Positions 24,400 through 36,436 of a stretch of DNA of 64,000 nucleotides are shown here, piece by piece. Position 1 is the first letter of the stretch. Each line of letters opens with the position of its first letter. Where the stretch lies: contig NC_045149.1 of NCBI RefSeq assembly GCF_008831285.2, positions 3,151,500 to 3,215,499 of the forward strand. Reading direction: 5' to 3'. The notes under the pieces were generated by a model. That model ran no database searches, was not told where the DNA came from, and was given only the letters and a program-made list of their open reading frames with translations. The position numbers were made by a program, and so were the translations under genes. The DNA is from Nymphaea colorata (lineage: Eukaryota; Streptophyta; Magnoliopsida; Nymphaeales; Nymphaeaceae).

Positions 24400-25090
24400 C
24401 CAAAGTCTATACTAAAATGTTTCATTTCATAAGTCTACATGTCCTAAAAAAGCAAACCTACCATAGTTTTGAAATTATGCATGTTTAAAATCTAAGTTGA
24501 TTTCAAAAGTGGGCTAATGAACAAGAATAAACTAATTCTGAAGTTTGCTTATATTTGAATCATCATAAGTCAATGCAAATCGAGATCCTAGATCTAAGAT
24601 GGTGCATGCAAAACTAAGTCATGTAGACTTGGAGTCCAGTCTCTGTTAGACCTAAGATTTAGGACATGGACCTATCTATAGAGAAATAAGAACTGAATCC
24701 AAAGCTTGTGATAACAATTTGAGAGATTATTGTTCTAAATTGAAATGAGAGATGTTATAAAGACATAAAATATCATATCATGTTATGGAAAATATTATGT
24801 TATGGAAATTCATGATCCAAAATCCAATGTTTGAGATCAAAATTTAATATCGAGGATCTAAGATTCAAGATCCAAAATCTGAAACATGAAATCTGTAATC
24901 TAAAGTTTGAGATCTAAATTCTAATATCCAAAATCTGAAATCCAAAACCACAAAATCCAAGACCTAAGGTCCAAGTTCCAAAATCTAAGGTTTGATGTCC
25001 AAAAGTCAATTTCCATGATCTAAAATCCAAAATGTGATCTTCGTAGTTTGAGATCTATGATTCAAGACTCATTATGTGAGATCCATAAAC
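24400..25090. repeat. Right arm of the large inverted repeat
   Basis: Reverse-complement partner of 21400-22080. 24800-25085 is a degenerate array of GATCCAAAATC-like 10-14-mers (for example near 24815, 24868, 24928, 24990 and 25025). A similar array occurs at 51960-52075. Confidence 0.6.
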
Positions 25091-26500
25091 CCTCAACAAG
25101 TATAATCAAAGTATAACATGCATTTAATCATCAGTTCAACATTTCAAAAATGAGAATCTAAACATATGACTAAATGCCAAAACTAAAGATGCACTTTAGA
25201 TGAAAATTGTTAAAATACAGTAGAATTGAACAAACGGCCCCACTTCAGCTACAACAACCAAACAAATAAAAAATTTAACAGACTTTACACAATTAAATCA
25301 AGACGCAAGTTTGGGAATTACCTGAACGGCCTGCTGCGTGCGAGAATTTGGGATGTCTGCTCCGATGGCATACTCTCGATCTGATCTGGCAAACTAAGGC
25401 ACCGTTGCTGCTTCAAGCCTTGAAGTTAAGGTATTTTGACAGCTCATAGTATGTGTATCCAAGAGAACCATATGCAGTTTCTTTAAGCAGCAATGCAGGT
25501 GTTCTTTCAGACCCAGTGGATAAGCAACCAGACATAGCTTCATGAAGAATGGAGACCATAAAAGGGCCCAAGACATCAGCCTCAGCACATGGCCTAAGTT
25601 TTTCAGTTTTTTTTTTTAGCAAGATTTTCTCTACCTTCCATAGAAGCCACGCTGCCATTAATGACAGATCCGGTGATAATTGGTTTACAAAATATACAGT
25701 CCACCAAAAAAAAAAAAAAACCATAACCATGCATTGAATCAAAAAATGGTCTGAAGCAAGGATAGCTTCTATTTATGACTTTGTTCAAGCAGAATGCCAG
25801 TATAGGTGATAAAATTTGCTGCATTTTAAATGAATAAGGATGAGTATTCTGAACCAAGTCTAAAACCTTCATTTCTTCACAAACTGCAGGTATTCGTGAT
25901 TTCCACCCTGAAATGATAAATAGTATGGGAGAAAAGATTGAATGGCCTCCAAGATAACAAGACAGATTTCCTTGACTGGTTGAACAACCTGAACGGATTT
26001 ATGATCACTTAGGAATTCGAAAAGGATCATTTGACGAATTATCTTTAAACACAGGAACCATCTTCCACAAATTAATTGAAGATCATCTTAACCCTCAACT
26101 GCCACCACACCGAATGAGGATTGTTGAAGAGAAAGCCTATGAAATATGGTTTGGAAAGCCCTCGGCCAAAGACCCCACCTATATTACAAAAAGGGTGGCT
26201 GCAAGGCGAACTTCAGTGTGAGCAGTAACAGCCTGTTTGGTAGAAGAGAAGAGGAAGGAAAAGAAATAAGTCGTTTGGATGGGAAGGAAAGGAAAAAAGG
26301 GAAGGAAAGGAAAGATACGTTCATTCGGAATCCCTGTTTGGGAGATTTGGAAGGAAAGCAGAGGGCGTTCAACCAAATGATGAAAATACCCTCATCACGG
26401 CCACTCCAATGTAGCAGCAACCTGCAAGAGCTAATGTGATGCAACACAGGTATGGCGTTCTTCACACACACACACACAACCATGGCCAATAGCAACCAGC
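25091..26500. other. Intergenic, no gene recognised
   Basis: Overlapping open frames on both strands (25400-25870) have no recognisable domain. 26235-26320 is a purine-rich GGAAAGG tract preceded by CCTGTTTGGTAG, a common form of MITE end, but no partner end is clear. Confidence 0.4.
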
Positions 26501-26504
26501 ACTC

Positions 26505-26671
26505 CATTGCCCCTCTTTCGATGCTGGTTCCTTCCATTGATGAACCACGGAGCGAGTCGATGGGCTGAGGATGACAACGGGCATCTACCAAAGAAGACCA
26601 AGCCACCTACAAGGAGCCGGTTCAATCCCCTGCCCCTCTTTGGATGTCGGTTCCTCCCATCCATGAACCAC
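26505..26671. repeat. Imperfect 40-bp direct repeat
   Basis: GCCCCTCTTTSGATG...GGTTCCT...CCAT...TGAACCAC occurs from about 26508 and again from about 26630, 122 bp apart. Confidence 0.6.
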
Positions 26672-26763
26672 AAAGCCGCTTCATTCCCCTGCCGTCCGAT
26701 GTCCCACCTCTCATTTTCTTTTTCTTTTTTCTTTTTTTTTTAGATTGTATGCTGTTTATATTG

Positions 26764-26765
<2 letters not shown>

Positions 26766-26811
<46 letters not shown>
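26766..26811. repeat. (AT)n microsatellite
   Basis: An uninterrupted run of alternating A and T, about 23 dinucleotides; likely to vary in length. Confidence 0.98.
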
Positions 26812-26813
<2 letters not shown>

Positions 26814-27410
26814 CTTTTCTTTTTCAATTTGGTTACTCACCTATTCAAACTGCTATGCAATTATTTTTAAAGGTTTGGTTTCCATTGTACCTGTAATTAT
26901 TTATTTATTAGACTATCTTGTCTGTTCGTGTGCTCTTATTTGTTCCTAGTGTTTTTTTTTTTTTCATAAAATGATTTCTTGTCTGATGCTGATTATGTAA
27001 AAACTACAACCATCTTGCTTTAACGGTAGGTTGCTGCCTTTTCTTGCTTGCCAACGACATTGTGAGTAATGTTGTAATACAATATATTATCCTGCTCACC
27101 AACTCTCTTTAAACTTGGGGACTTCAAGTTAATTCACTTAAAAATTATCTAATCAAAGTGCATCATTTTTCTGTTAAAAAAATGGTTTCCAGATCTAAAA
27201 AGGGCATCTTCGCTGCAAGATGGGAGGTGAGTATGCCTCCATAACAAGGCTTTTGCCCAACGTGATGATAAAGCATTCCCTTTACACGTCAAACCTGCTG
27301 GAGGAGTCCTCCGAAAACTTTATTAATCCAACAGTGCCAAAAAATAATATTTACATGGGAACTAACAAAAAATTGTTGCAACCTATACAAGGGAAAACAT
27401 TGAACCTCAA
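26812..27410. other. Intergenic, no gene recognised
   Basis: AT-rich, with T runs near 26952 and 27180 that could mark the poly-A end of the minus-strand LINE to the right, though neither is decisive. Confidence 0.35.
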
Positions 27411-27984
27411 ATTAAGGGCAGCGAAGAAAGAGTTTGCACATCTGGATTTTCGTTAGTGATGCAAAAAAGTTGAACTTTGCTAGCCACAATTTGGGAACCA
27501 GACCTGTCTCCCCTCTACCTTCAATGAGAGAGGTAAGCCAAAATTTCCATTTTCTGTTATTAGCACCGATGATTATGGTGGAGCAACCATTGAAGTCAAA
27601 GTGTAGAAGTGTCCAAGCTAACATCTCTATCTTAGGGAAAAGACAAATTGATATGCAGCAGAAAGGATTTTCCATGTCAAACACATCTTTGGCTCCCTTT
27701 TCCTTAACTGCAACCTAGCAAGCACCATTAATTTTTCTAGAAGCTATTTGGATACTTCTATAGTTAGGATGGGTGGTTAACCATTTGCCCAGAAGGATGC
27801 CGAAACTGGACCAAAAACGCATTTCATAAAGCTCCTTAGGTTGGCTATCGAGGAGAGCAGCAAAGTTACTCACACAGTCCAACCATGTCTGAGAGCACAT
27901 CAAGTCTACGGATCTGCTATCCCCCCATGAAATCACTTGTTCCTCCACTTCCATATACTCCAAATAACAGTTTAAAAGCAAATC

Positions 27985-30900
27985 CTCCGATACCCATCCT
28001 CTCTTGAAGCTGCAACTGTACCAGCACTTTAATTCATCAGTGGTAGTTCTTCTTCCTCCAAGTTTCTAAAAAATTTCTTAGAGACCACATTCCATATTTT
28101 CGTTGCAAGATGGCATTCCAGCAACACATGACCATTTGATTCCTCGGCAGCAGTACAAATAGGACATTGATTTGCTAGGGTACGTCTCCTCTTCTTTTAT
28201 TTGTCTTGAGTAGGGAGACATCCATTTACAACAATGTAAGTGAACCATCTGCCACGAGGATGAACATCTTTATTCCAAATGAATTCCCTTCAAGTTTCCT
28301 TAGGTCCCTTCTCTCTAGTATCCTCCCAGGTATCTCCCACTTTAACTTCAAGGGCAGGCATCCCAACATATTGTAGTACATCCACACTACTTCCCAATTG
28401 TAGTACATCCATATCAGTTCCCAATTGAGGTATGGGTATATAAAGCCTACGGAGAACTGCACCGAACTCAGGGACAAGGAAGAGATCAGATTTTAAAATT
28501 TGTTGGATGGTCATAGTTTTCGATTATTGAAGGAATAATAGTTCCTCTTCTAGGAGGACATCAGTCAAAACATGGCCTCTCCATTTACCATATCAACAGC
28601 TAATCTCACCTTTACCGACCTACCACACAACATTTCCCTTAACTGGATACCAAGCCATAATGCAGTTCTTGAAAACCAAGACTGTTTCACTTTGGGCTTA
28701 ATAACCCATAAACTCTTTAGTGTAACATATTTTTTGTGGCAAAATTTAGCCAAATATACTTCATGAGCACAAATGGAAAGGGGCCATTTTACCTGGCATG
28801 CCCTAGCCCATTCTTTTAGTTGTGGTAATCCCGCGCCTCCCTTTGAGTAAGGTTTGCAAACCTGATCCCAAGTAATGAGGTGCCTTGCTCTAGAGTTTCC
28901 ATCCTCACCCCATAAAAAGTTTACCATGGACGTGGAAAGAAGCCCTAAAACCTGTTTAGGAAGAGCAAAGACTGATGTCCAGAAGCCAATGACGCTGCTA
29001 AGGACATGTTTGAGGAGGCATAGACATCTAGCATAGGAGAGGGTGGCCGACTTCCATAGAGAAAGACGTTTTTCGACCTTGTTGAGGTGGTCCTTAAGTT
29101 TACCAGTAAACATAGGTAGCCCAAGGTAAGACGTAGGGAGAGAATCACAAGGCCACCCAAGAGTAGAACAAATCCTGTCTTTTGCCTCAGCTGGCACAAC
29201 ATCAGAAAAATAAATATTAGACTTTTGGGAGTTAACTTTCAGACCTGCATTGGTCCCTAGGAGCCACAGTAATTCTTACACAAGCTTGTGAAATGTCGTT
29301 GAAAATGATAACATCATCCGCAAAGGCAAGAAACAGGGGAGCACGACCCACATGAGATATGAGGGGAGGCTTAAACAAGCGGTCTGCCAGATAGCCATGC
29401 TGAAAATTTATATAATGACAATGAAAGGATAAGGATAAATTGGATCTCCCTAGCGAAGCCCATGGGCAAGATTAAAATACTCACCTTGAACCCCATTAAC
29501 CAAGACCGAAGCAGAGGCCAAGGTGACACATGACGTGACATGCGTACCCATGCTTCTGAAAATCTCATCTTGAGCAGAGCATTTTCAAAGAATTTCTAAT
29601 TAACCAAATCATATGTTTTAGACAAGTCAAGGTTTAAGTAGCAAGAAGACCTCTTTGAGGATTGCAAGAGTGAACTATTTCATGAGCTAAAATGACATTT
29701 TTATAAATAAATCTACCTGGGATAAAAGCACATTGTTCTTTTCCAATAATCCTTGTGAGTATGCTTTTCATTCTATTGGCCAGCAATTTGGACAAGAATT
29801 TATACATTGAGTTGCATAGAGCAATCTGGCGAAACTCGGCAACCCTTTTGGTGCTCTCATGTTTTGAAATAAGAGCTATCATAGACCTGTTAATCTTCTT
29901 GACTAGCCTCCTTGAATTAATAAAACTACGCATGACCTCAAAAATATCATCTCCCACAATGTTCCAATAAGATCTAAGGAAAGAGGTAGGGAAACTGTCT
30001 CACTCCGAAGCGTTGTCAAAGTCAGACTCAAAGACCACTTGTTTCACCTCCTCTGTAGTGACCGGTTTAATCAAACTCTTTGAAATGGCATCTCCATCCC
30101 ATAAACCTGGGACAATCTCCCCTGAGCCATCCGTAGTGCAGAAGATTAGAAAAATTGTTGAAACAGATTTGTTGAATCATATCTTGATCCTCAAACTCCA
30201 AACCACCTACTTTCATTGTAAGGATTTGATTTTTGACATGACGCCTCTTTACCACTCTTTGGAAAAAGGACGTATTTTTGTCACCCTCTCGAAGCCATTT
30301 AATCATAGCCTTTTGTCTCCACTAACTTTCTTATTCCAAGAGTGCCTTCGACAACTCTTGCCTAAGTAACATTTCCACAAGCACCGCAGAACTATCCCCA
30401 GAACTATCCCCTGCTTCACATCTTATTTGAGTGTCCTCAAGCGACTGCTTTAGGCCTTTGATTCGCGAAGCCACATCTCCAAACTTGTACCATCTAGATA
30501 AATCTTTCTTTACTCTTTCAAGCTTCGAGATAACCCTAATGAGGGGACAACCTAGATCACAATGAGACCAAGCCTCAGCCACTATTTTGTAGCTCTCTGG
30601 TAGCTAAGCCAACTACTAAAAAACCTAAAAAGTCTAGGGCGAGTGTGGCCAATTTTCGAGGAGGATGACTAGAAGACAAGAGATGAATGATCAGAAGAAG
30701 TTTGAACCACCACTTTCAGTTGATTTCTCCCTAACCATTGCTAACGTCATGCCAAATTCAATAGACACCAATTCAACCTGCAGAAGATGAATCTCCATTT
30801 CTGCGGTTATTAGTCCAAGTGAAGGTCCTTTTCAAATCTTCTAGAAGGCTAAAGCTATTGCTTGCGAGGAAAAAGGCAAAATTGTTGCAGGAAGAAAGTG

Positions 30901-31354
30901 ATGAACTATTACCAGTTTTATCTTAAGGGCCTAGCATACAGTTAAAATCACTCATCAACAAAACTGGTTCCTTAAGATGTTGGATCAGGAAGAGAAGTTT
31001 TTGGAATTCCACTTGCTAGATGAAGATAGATTCCTCCCACATAGAAAATCTCACGGGAGCCTCTCCTAAAACATCTTAAGAAAATCCAGCAATGATCTAT
31101 CACCACAACTTGAGCTTTTAGTCTCGCTGGATCCCACGCACAGAGGATACAGGTAACCCCAAAGGGCAAGTGAGTATTGGGGACCATACCATAATTCTTC
31201 ATACTAAGTTGCCATTATTGGAGCTTTGTTTTTCAAAGAGCATTGTGTCAATTAAGCAAAACCATCCAGGGGAGAAAGCTTGCAGAAGGGCCGAGAGTTC
31301 TAGGTTAGCCTCCCATCTAACCAACCCTTTTATATTCCAAGACATGAAATTCAT
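27985..31354 (-). pseudogene. LINE ORF2 remnant: endonuclease, reverse transcriptase, zf-RVT
   Basis: The frame opens at 31354 with MNFMSWNIKGL, the standard start of plant LINE AP endonucleases. Further on come MIALISKHES and FRQIALCNSMYKFLSKLLANR (RT fingers, about 29860-29800), IGKEQCAFIPGR (about 29740), GDPIYPYPFI (about 29440-29410, for the GDPLSPYLF motif) and the catalytic FADDVIIF (about 29320-29300). YLGLPMFTGKLKDHL and the linker up to WGEDGN lie in 29150-28880, and the zf-RVT cysteines with CPICTAAEESNGHVLLECH near 28160-28100. These steps lie in different frames, so no functional protein is possible. Confidence 0.85.
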
Positions 31355-31844
31355 GTAGGAGAATCTGATATGAGCATCACACCCTCCTTGGTCTCTCCCA
31401 TGGGGCCCTCTATGTGCTGGTCCTGGGGGTTGGGAACAAAAAACAGCGAAAATGGGCCATAGCAAGTCCTTTTACATTTGTTGTCCACTCCTTCAAGGTC
31501 TTCATGCTGGAGAAGATTAAAGTTTGATATGTCTTTTAGGATTTTCCGACCTCTGCTCCCCTGCTCATATGTTTAGCCCCATGACTTAGTTTGATTTCCC
31601 ATGATGAGGATCCCTCTGTTGCGCCTTGTTGACTAGAAGAAATGGCAACTCCATCTTGCCCCGAATCACTAGGTGCCCTTGGAGGGACATCAGAAGGGAA
31701 CTCCTGCCCATCTGGAGGCTTGGAGACAAATGGATTGGGGAGGTGCTCAGTGGATGAGTGATTGTTGTTTTGACTCTTCCCTACATTAGGTGATTTGCTC
31801 TTGCCTCTTTTTCGTCTGGGTGCACGAAGAGGGACATGACCTTC

Positions 31845-32956
31845 CTACTCTGATTTCCAATGCAACTTCTCTAGCCCCTCATTGGTTTTGTCGTGAAGGG
31901 CATGATCCTCCTCTGTTTTTGCTAACACTTTAAACCTGTTGGCTGCAGCTAGGTGCTCCAGTCGTGACGCGCCTGAAGGTCGATTTTCTCTATTGGGAGA
32001 AATTCCAGTGACCATGTGGCCAACCTCCAGAGCTCTGGATTCGTCTTTCAATTTTGTGTTATGAATTTTACGACAAGTCCCTGGTGGGTGAGAGTTCACA
32101 CCACACATTTGGTAGAAATGGAGGTGACCTTCATAAACTGTCGCTTGCGCGAGGATATGGCCACCTCCCAAGTCAATCTCCACCTCTGGCGGGAGTTCAG
32201 ATTGGATGTGGAGATCCAATAAGATGCGGGCGAAATTAGTGCGGGAATTCGAACCCTGTGAGTGTTTGTCTCTAGGAGGTCACCTTGTAGTCTCGTTGCC
32301 ACTGCTTTGAAGATTCGACGATTCCAAAAATATGGTGGTAGTAGACCTGGCAGCCTCACCTACAAAGGAGCGGTAGAACTTGGATTAATTTCAAGCTGTT
32401 GGCCAGGCCTCCATCAGGCAGCCACTAGAGCCCTACCACCCACTTTCCAAGTGCATTTTTCTAATATCAAGTTAAGTTCTTCTTTGCTTGCCACTCAAAT
32501 CAGAAAATCCTCTTTATTGAGAAGGGAGATTTGATGAGATATTCTTCCATTCATTGGGTAAGCAAGCCAGAAATGAGTTTAGAGATGTTTCCACTGAAAT
32601 TTTAAGGTTGAATACATGAAACAACGAACTGCGTCTTCCTCAGTCACCACTATTATTGGCTGACCCTTGTCAAGAATAACTTTTAAAGGAGGCAGCTCCT
32701 CTTCATGGTCAGGACTATGACCTGCAACACCGTCCACCCAAGGTCGACTCTGAGGAAGCCCTCTTCTGCCCACTCCGCCAAACTGCTCTGGAACACCCCC
32801 TTCCTCACCCTGGCAAGTATTTCCCTCTTCACAGCAAGCATTCCCTACAGGGGATTTCCCATTCCCATTTGCAGAGACCCCTTCACCTCCATTCATCTGC
32901 CCCTCATATTCCCCATACACAGAGGAGAGCACACAAGGAGGCACGAAATCATCCAT
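31845..32956 (-). pseudogene. LINE ORF1 (gag-like, DUF4283/zinc-knuckle) remnant
   Basis: The right part (32956-32579) encodes an acidic N-terminus ending FQWKHL. The middle (about 32570-32400) has DUF4283-like sequence in broken frames. The left part (32219-31845) has IDLGGG, YEGHLHFY and the zinc-knuckle-like CGVNSHPPGTC. The first cysteine of the knuckle is replaced by Tyr (FYQMCG for FCxxCG), so the finger is incomplete. RNA binding was the likely original role. Confidence 0.7.
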
Positions 32957-33200
32957 ATCTTTAACCGGTAGAGAGGAAGAAAAAGGAGGCTTACCTCAAA
33001 TGCAACTTGATTCCCCAATCGGCAAAGACTCCTCATCCATTGATACAATGCCAATCAACACAGGCGCTACCTCCTGCTCCATCGTTGGAAGCCCACATCC
33101 GGGGGAAGACCCCCACGGAGCCTCCCCTGCCTCAATTGCTCCTCCTCACGCTCGCTCGCTTCCCTCGCTTGCTCTCCCGAATAAGGCATTTCCTTTGACT

Positions 33201-34920
33201 TAGCAAATAGTTAAAAGAACATTTCTTCTAGTTCATTTCTATCATACTTTGAAACACAATCACCGTTAATACTGCTGTTAGTAATTTTTTCTATTCCTCA
33301 AAGTTGCACTTGTGTATAATGTAACACACACTTTCTTGGACGTTGGCAGAAAATCCAAATTTTATCAAATATTTACATTGAATTAAAATGCAAAAATGGC
33401 AACCACCCCATTCACGAACCTGGTTGTAGACACAAGTTGATCGAACACATTTTCGCCATTTTTTCTTGGGGGAGAGTTGAACAGCCAACTTTTGCCATAA
33501 GAGTGGTTAACCTATTATTCAATTATTCAACAGGTTTTAATTTATTTTAAAGATAGAAAGAAGAAAGAGAGGGAGGAAGCAAATGAGAGAAAGAAAGAAA
33601 TACTACAATTAAAATGAAATGAATGTTAAGGGTATTTTCGTTAATTAAATTAAAGCATCACCTTTTTTTATGTTACTAAACCAACATGATTTTTTGTATT
33701 TTCTTTTCTTTCCTTTCTTGGTTTTTTTCCTCCGCATCAGTTTTCCCACCTTGTTCTTTTCCACACCTTTCCTTCTATTAACTCCATCCATCCAAACACA
33801 ACAGAAAAGAAGATAGGGAAGACGAAATGGATGTGGGAAAGAAGAAAGAGGCCGAATGCGAGAGACTGTAGCAGGGAAGAGGGGAGGAAGCGAAGCAGGG
33901 GGAGTCCCCGCGCGGGCCCAAGAAAAACGAGGAACAAGAACAGAAAAGAAACAAAAGAGAGGAGAAAATTGGATAAAGAAAAATAAAAAATAAGGTAAAA
34001 TGAGGAATTTTAAAATTTTGTTGTAAATTAAAATCTGCGATCAATTGAAATTTCTCTCCTAAATATCACTTGATTTCATTCTAAATCTTTAAAGTTAACC
34101 TGAAAATAATTTAAAATTGATTTAAAATCATTCCCAAATTTATTTGAATTTGTTTCAAAATCTTTGAAAATTGATTTAAGATATATTGAAATTGATCGGG
34201 AATAACTGACGATTTCTTCAAAAAGTTTGAAAATTTTGAAAATATTTGCAACTAATCTCCAAATTTTCTTGAAATTTCTTGCAATTAACCTAATGAGATG
34301 TAAAATGGTAATCCGACTAAAATAAAAATTTTGAGTCTTCACATCGATGATGGAATCTAAATATCTTGTATCGCCGTCATTTTCATGAGCTGTAGAAACG
34401 TGTTGAAAAGCCTCTGGTGAAGAATCTTCAAGAGAAAAAACCTTGCAATATAGGGTGCCAAGTCCTTGCTTGTGGCAAGCTTGACAAACCGTCCCACATC
34501 GGGTAGCAATATAAGCTCATGATTTCCACACGAGTTGCATGTAATGGATCCTCCATTCTTGGTCAGATGTTATTTTTAGATTTTCCTTTAGCAAACTGAT
34601 TTTCATTTGGACGAGAGGCAAACTAAGTTGATCCATATTTAGCTTTGCGGCGCAGCGATATTAGCCGCAGTTGTTTTGGTTTCTACATGTGATGTAGTTG
34701 GGCCTTATAAACAAGCAATATAATCGAGAGTTCTACTAAGGAAATAGGATAAAAAAGTAGCGCATTCAAAGAAGTGCAAAAAGACCCATACACACTGGTA
34801 GGCCAGCTAATAATATCTGCATAGTCAGACCTTCATCCTCAAATTATTTGAGGCCAGATCTGATTGGGGGGCTGGGTTTTTAGTTTTGTGGAAATAAGAA
34901 ATAATATAATCAGTCAGAGA
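33201..34920. other. Intergenic, no gene recognised
   Basis: 33540-33990 is strongly purine- or pyrimidine-biased; 34000-34340 is very AT-rich with AAATTTG-like repetition. 34480-34515 contains GTCCCACATCGGGTAGC, a word common at the ends of plant LTRs, without further LTR structure. Confidence 0.4.
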
Positions 34921-35598
34921 TTTTAGCTACTCCATTCTTGCTCAGGACAGAGTGGCATGTCTTTTTTAAGGGTGGTTCAGACTCTGTATGATGTTAGACG
35001 CGCAACTTGACTATTGATCGTTTCACTCATGGAGGACAAAATCCAAGCAAGCAATAGTTGGTCCATCCTATGCCATGGGAGAAAAGCTAAAACATTAACA
35101 TTCTATCCATTAGATCCAGTAATCTTTTCATCCAGACAGGGTGTAGAACAATTAATATATCACATTATATTTTAGCTTTTCAACAAGGGAGTGACCTGAG
35201 ATTCTAATAGTAAGAAATTGTCTTCCATCAACTTGATGGACAAAAAATACTATAGGTTTGTGAAAGCAGGTAAGATAGGAAACAAGACATAGGATGGAGC
35301 TGACTGTTGCAAAAATTTCGAGACAAGCTGGTCCAACAAAAAAATTCTTCATGCCGTGAGCCAAGAAATAAAACGTGTAAAGAGGAGTCACCAAGTCTCT
35401 GATACCACATCAAGAATATGAAGGCAGAAAGAAATCAAAGACCAGGCTTCACGTGGTTTCACTCTCGTTAAATGAGTTCACATTCACAATGAAAAGCTTT
35501 CAACCTCTCTTCATTGAATTTCTTAAAAATATAATTTCAGTATATAGGGAGAGAGATGCCTCTCTTATTTATAGGTATTGTAGGATGTAAAAATTACA
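34921..35598 (-). mobile_element. Ty1-copia fragment: short LTR, primer-binding site, gag start
   Basis: Reading leftwards: a short LTR (about 35598-35408) beginning TGTAATTTTTACATCC with TATAAATA at 35573-35566; then TGGTATCAGAGA (35407-35396), the primer-binding site complementary to plant initiator tRNA-Met; then leader and gag sequence with VDGRQFLT and, near 35075-34990, MDQLLLAWILSSMSETINSQ, which matches the UBN2 gag region. Stops and frameshifts break the frame, and the fragment ends near 34921. The LTR's 3' end reads TTGATG rather than CA, so its border is approximate. Confidence 0.75.
35396..35407 (-). other. Retrotransposon primer-binding site
   Basis: TGGTATCAGAGA, differing from the usual plant TGGTATCAGAGC only at the last base; pairs with the 3' end of initiator tRNA-Met in copia elements. 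Confidence 0.8.
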
Positions 35599-36436
35599 TC
35601 AAATCTTAATTTCCTGCTTTTGAGGAAATTGCTTTTCTATCGCCATCTGTTTTGGAGATGTTTTGATATACGTGATACTTCCTTCATTTTCATTATTGAG
35701 CTCCATTTGGATAGTTGCTATCATTTTGGCGGTCAAGGGACTTCCTTTCCTCAACAATACATGTTCAGACCAAAGCCTTTACAAGGTTCCATTGGACAGC
35801 AAGATGTTAATGTCATACTATCGTACCTGAATTCTCCTCGATTTGGAACACGTGTGCTCATCAAGAACCCAAAAGAAACTAATTTTATCTCTCCATGATG
35901 TTCTCGTTCACAGCATTCCGGTACTTGTAATAAAAAATGCGCAGAAATGGTGTGTACACACACAATATGTTGACCAAGTGCTGGGCATGTTAAGTCTAGT
36001 ATGCACCACAATAGAGATTCTAATTCCCATTGCCAAATGTGTTTCAGAACAAAGAAAATATCAAAATCACAAACATTGGTGGCTGATTATTGTTGGTTTT
36101 GTGTCTGAACAAACTCAAGAACCAAATTTAATGTAGAGAAACAAGGGCCACTTTTATCAATCACATATCATTATCCTTCAACAGTTAAACTTGCTTCAAG
36201 AAACACATTAACACAATAAAGGAAGCAGATGAAGTGGAGAAAGAACAAACAATTATGCAACTAAATCATCCTAATTATTTAGCATCTCAAATTAATGCAT
36301 ATGCACTAGTATAAAGAATCAATTACCACTTTTTGTCATTACACTTCATTATCATTCAACTTGCTTCATGCACACAATATGAAAGGAAGGAAATGGAATG
36401 GAAGAATAGAGAATTACAGAAGGCAACTAAACTGTC
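35599..36436. other. 3' flank of the LRR receptor kinase gene
   Basis: No gene seen; the right-hand part is probably the kinase 3' UTR. A short plus-strand frame (35620-35898) has no recognisable domain. Confidence 0.4.

Larger units (their letters stand above)
27411..33200 (-). mobile_element. L1-type LINE (non-LTR retrotransposon), inactive
   Basis: A decayed element reading right to left: gag-like ORF1 (32960-31845), endonuclease start (31354), reverse transcriptase (about 30600-29200) and zf-RVT domain (about 28200-28060). All parts are collinear on the minus strand and broken by many stops and frameshifts. The right end near 33200 and the left end between 27400 and 28000 are estimates; no target duplication was identified. 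Confidence 0.85.

Noticed and set aside
26184-26743. Overlapping frames around 26.2-26.7 kb as a gene
   Set aside because: Low-complexity purine tract and a local direct repeat explain them; no domain.
34480-34515. GTCCCACATCGGGTAGC as an LTR end
   Set aside because: The word is common in plant LTRs, but no matching TG...CA borders, TATA box or primer site could be placed around it.
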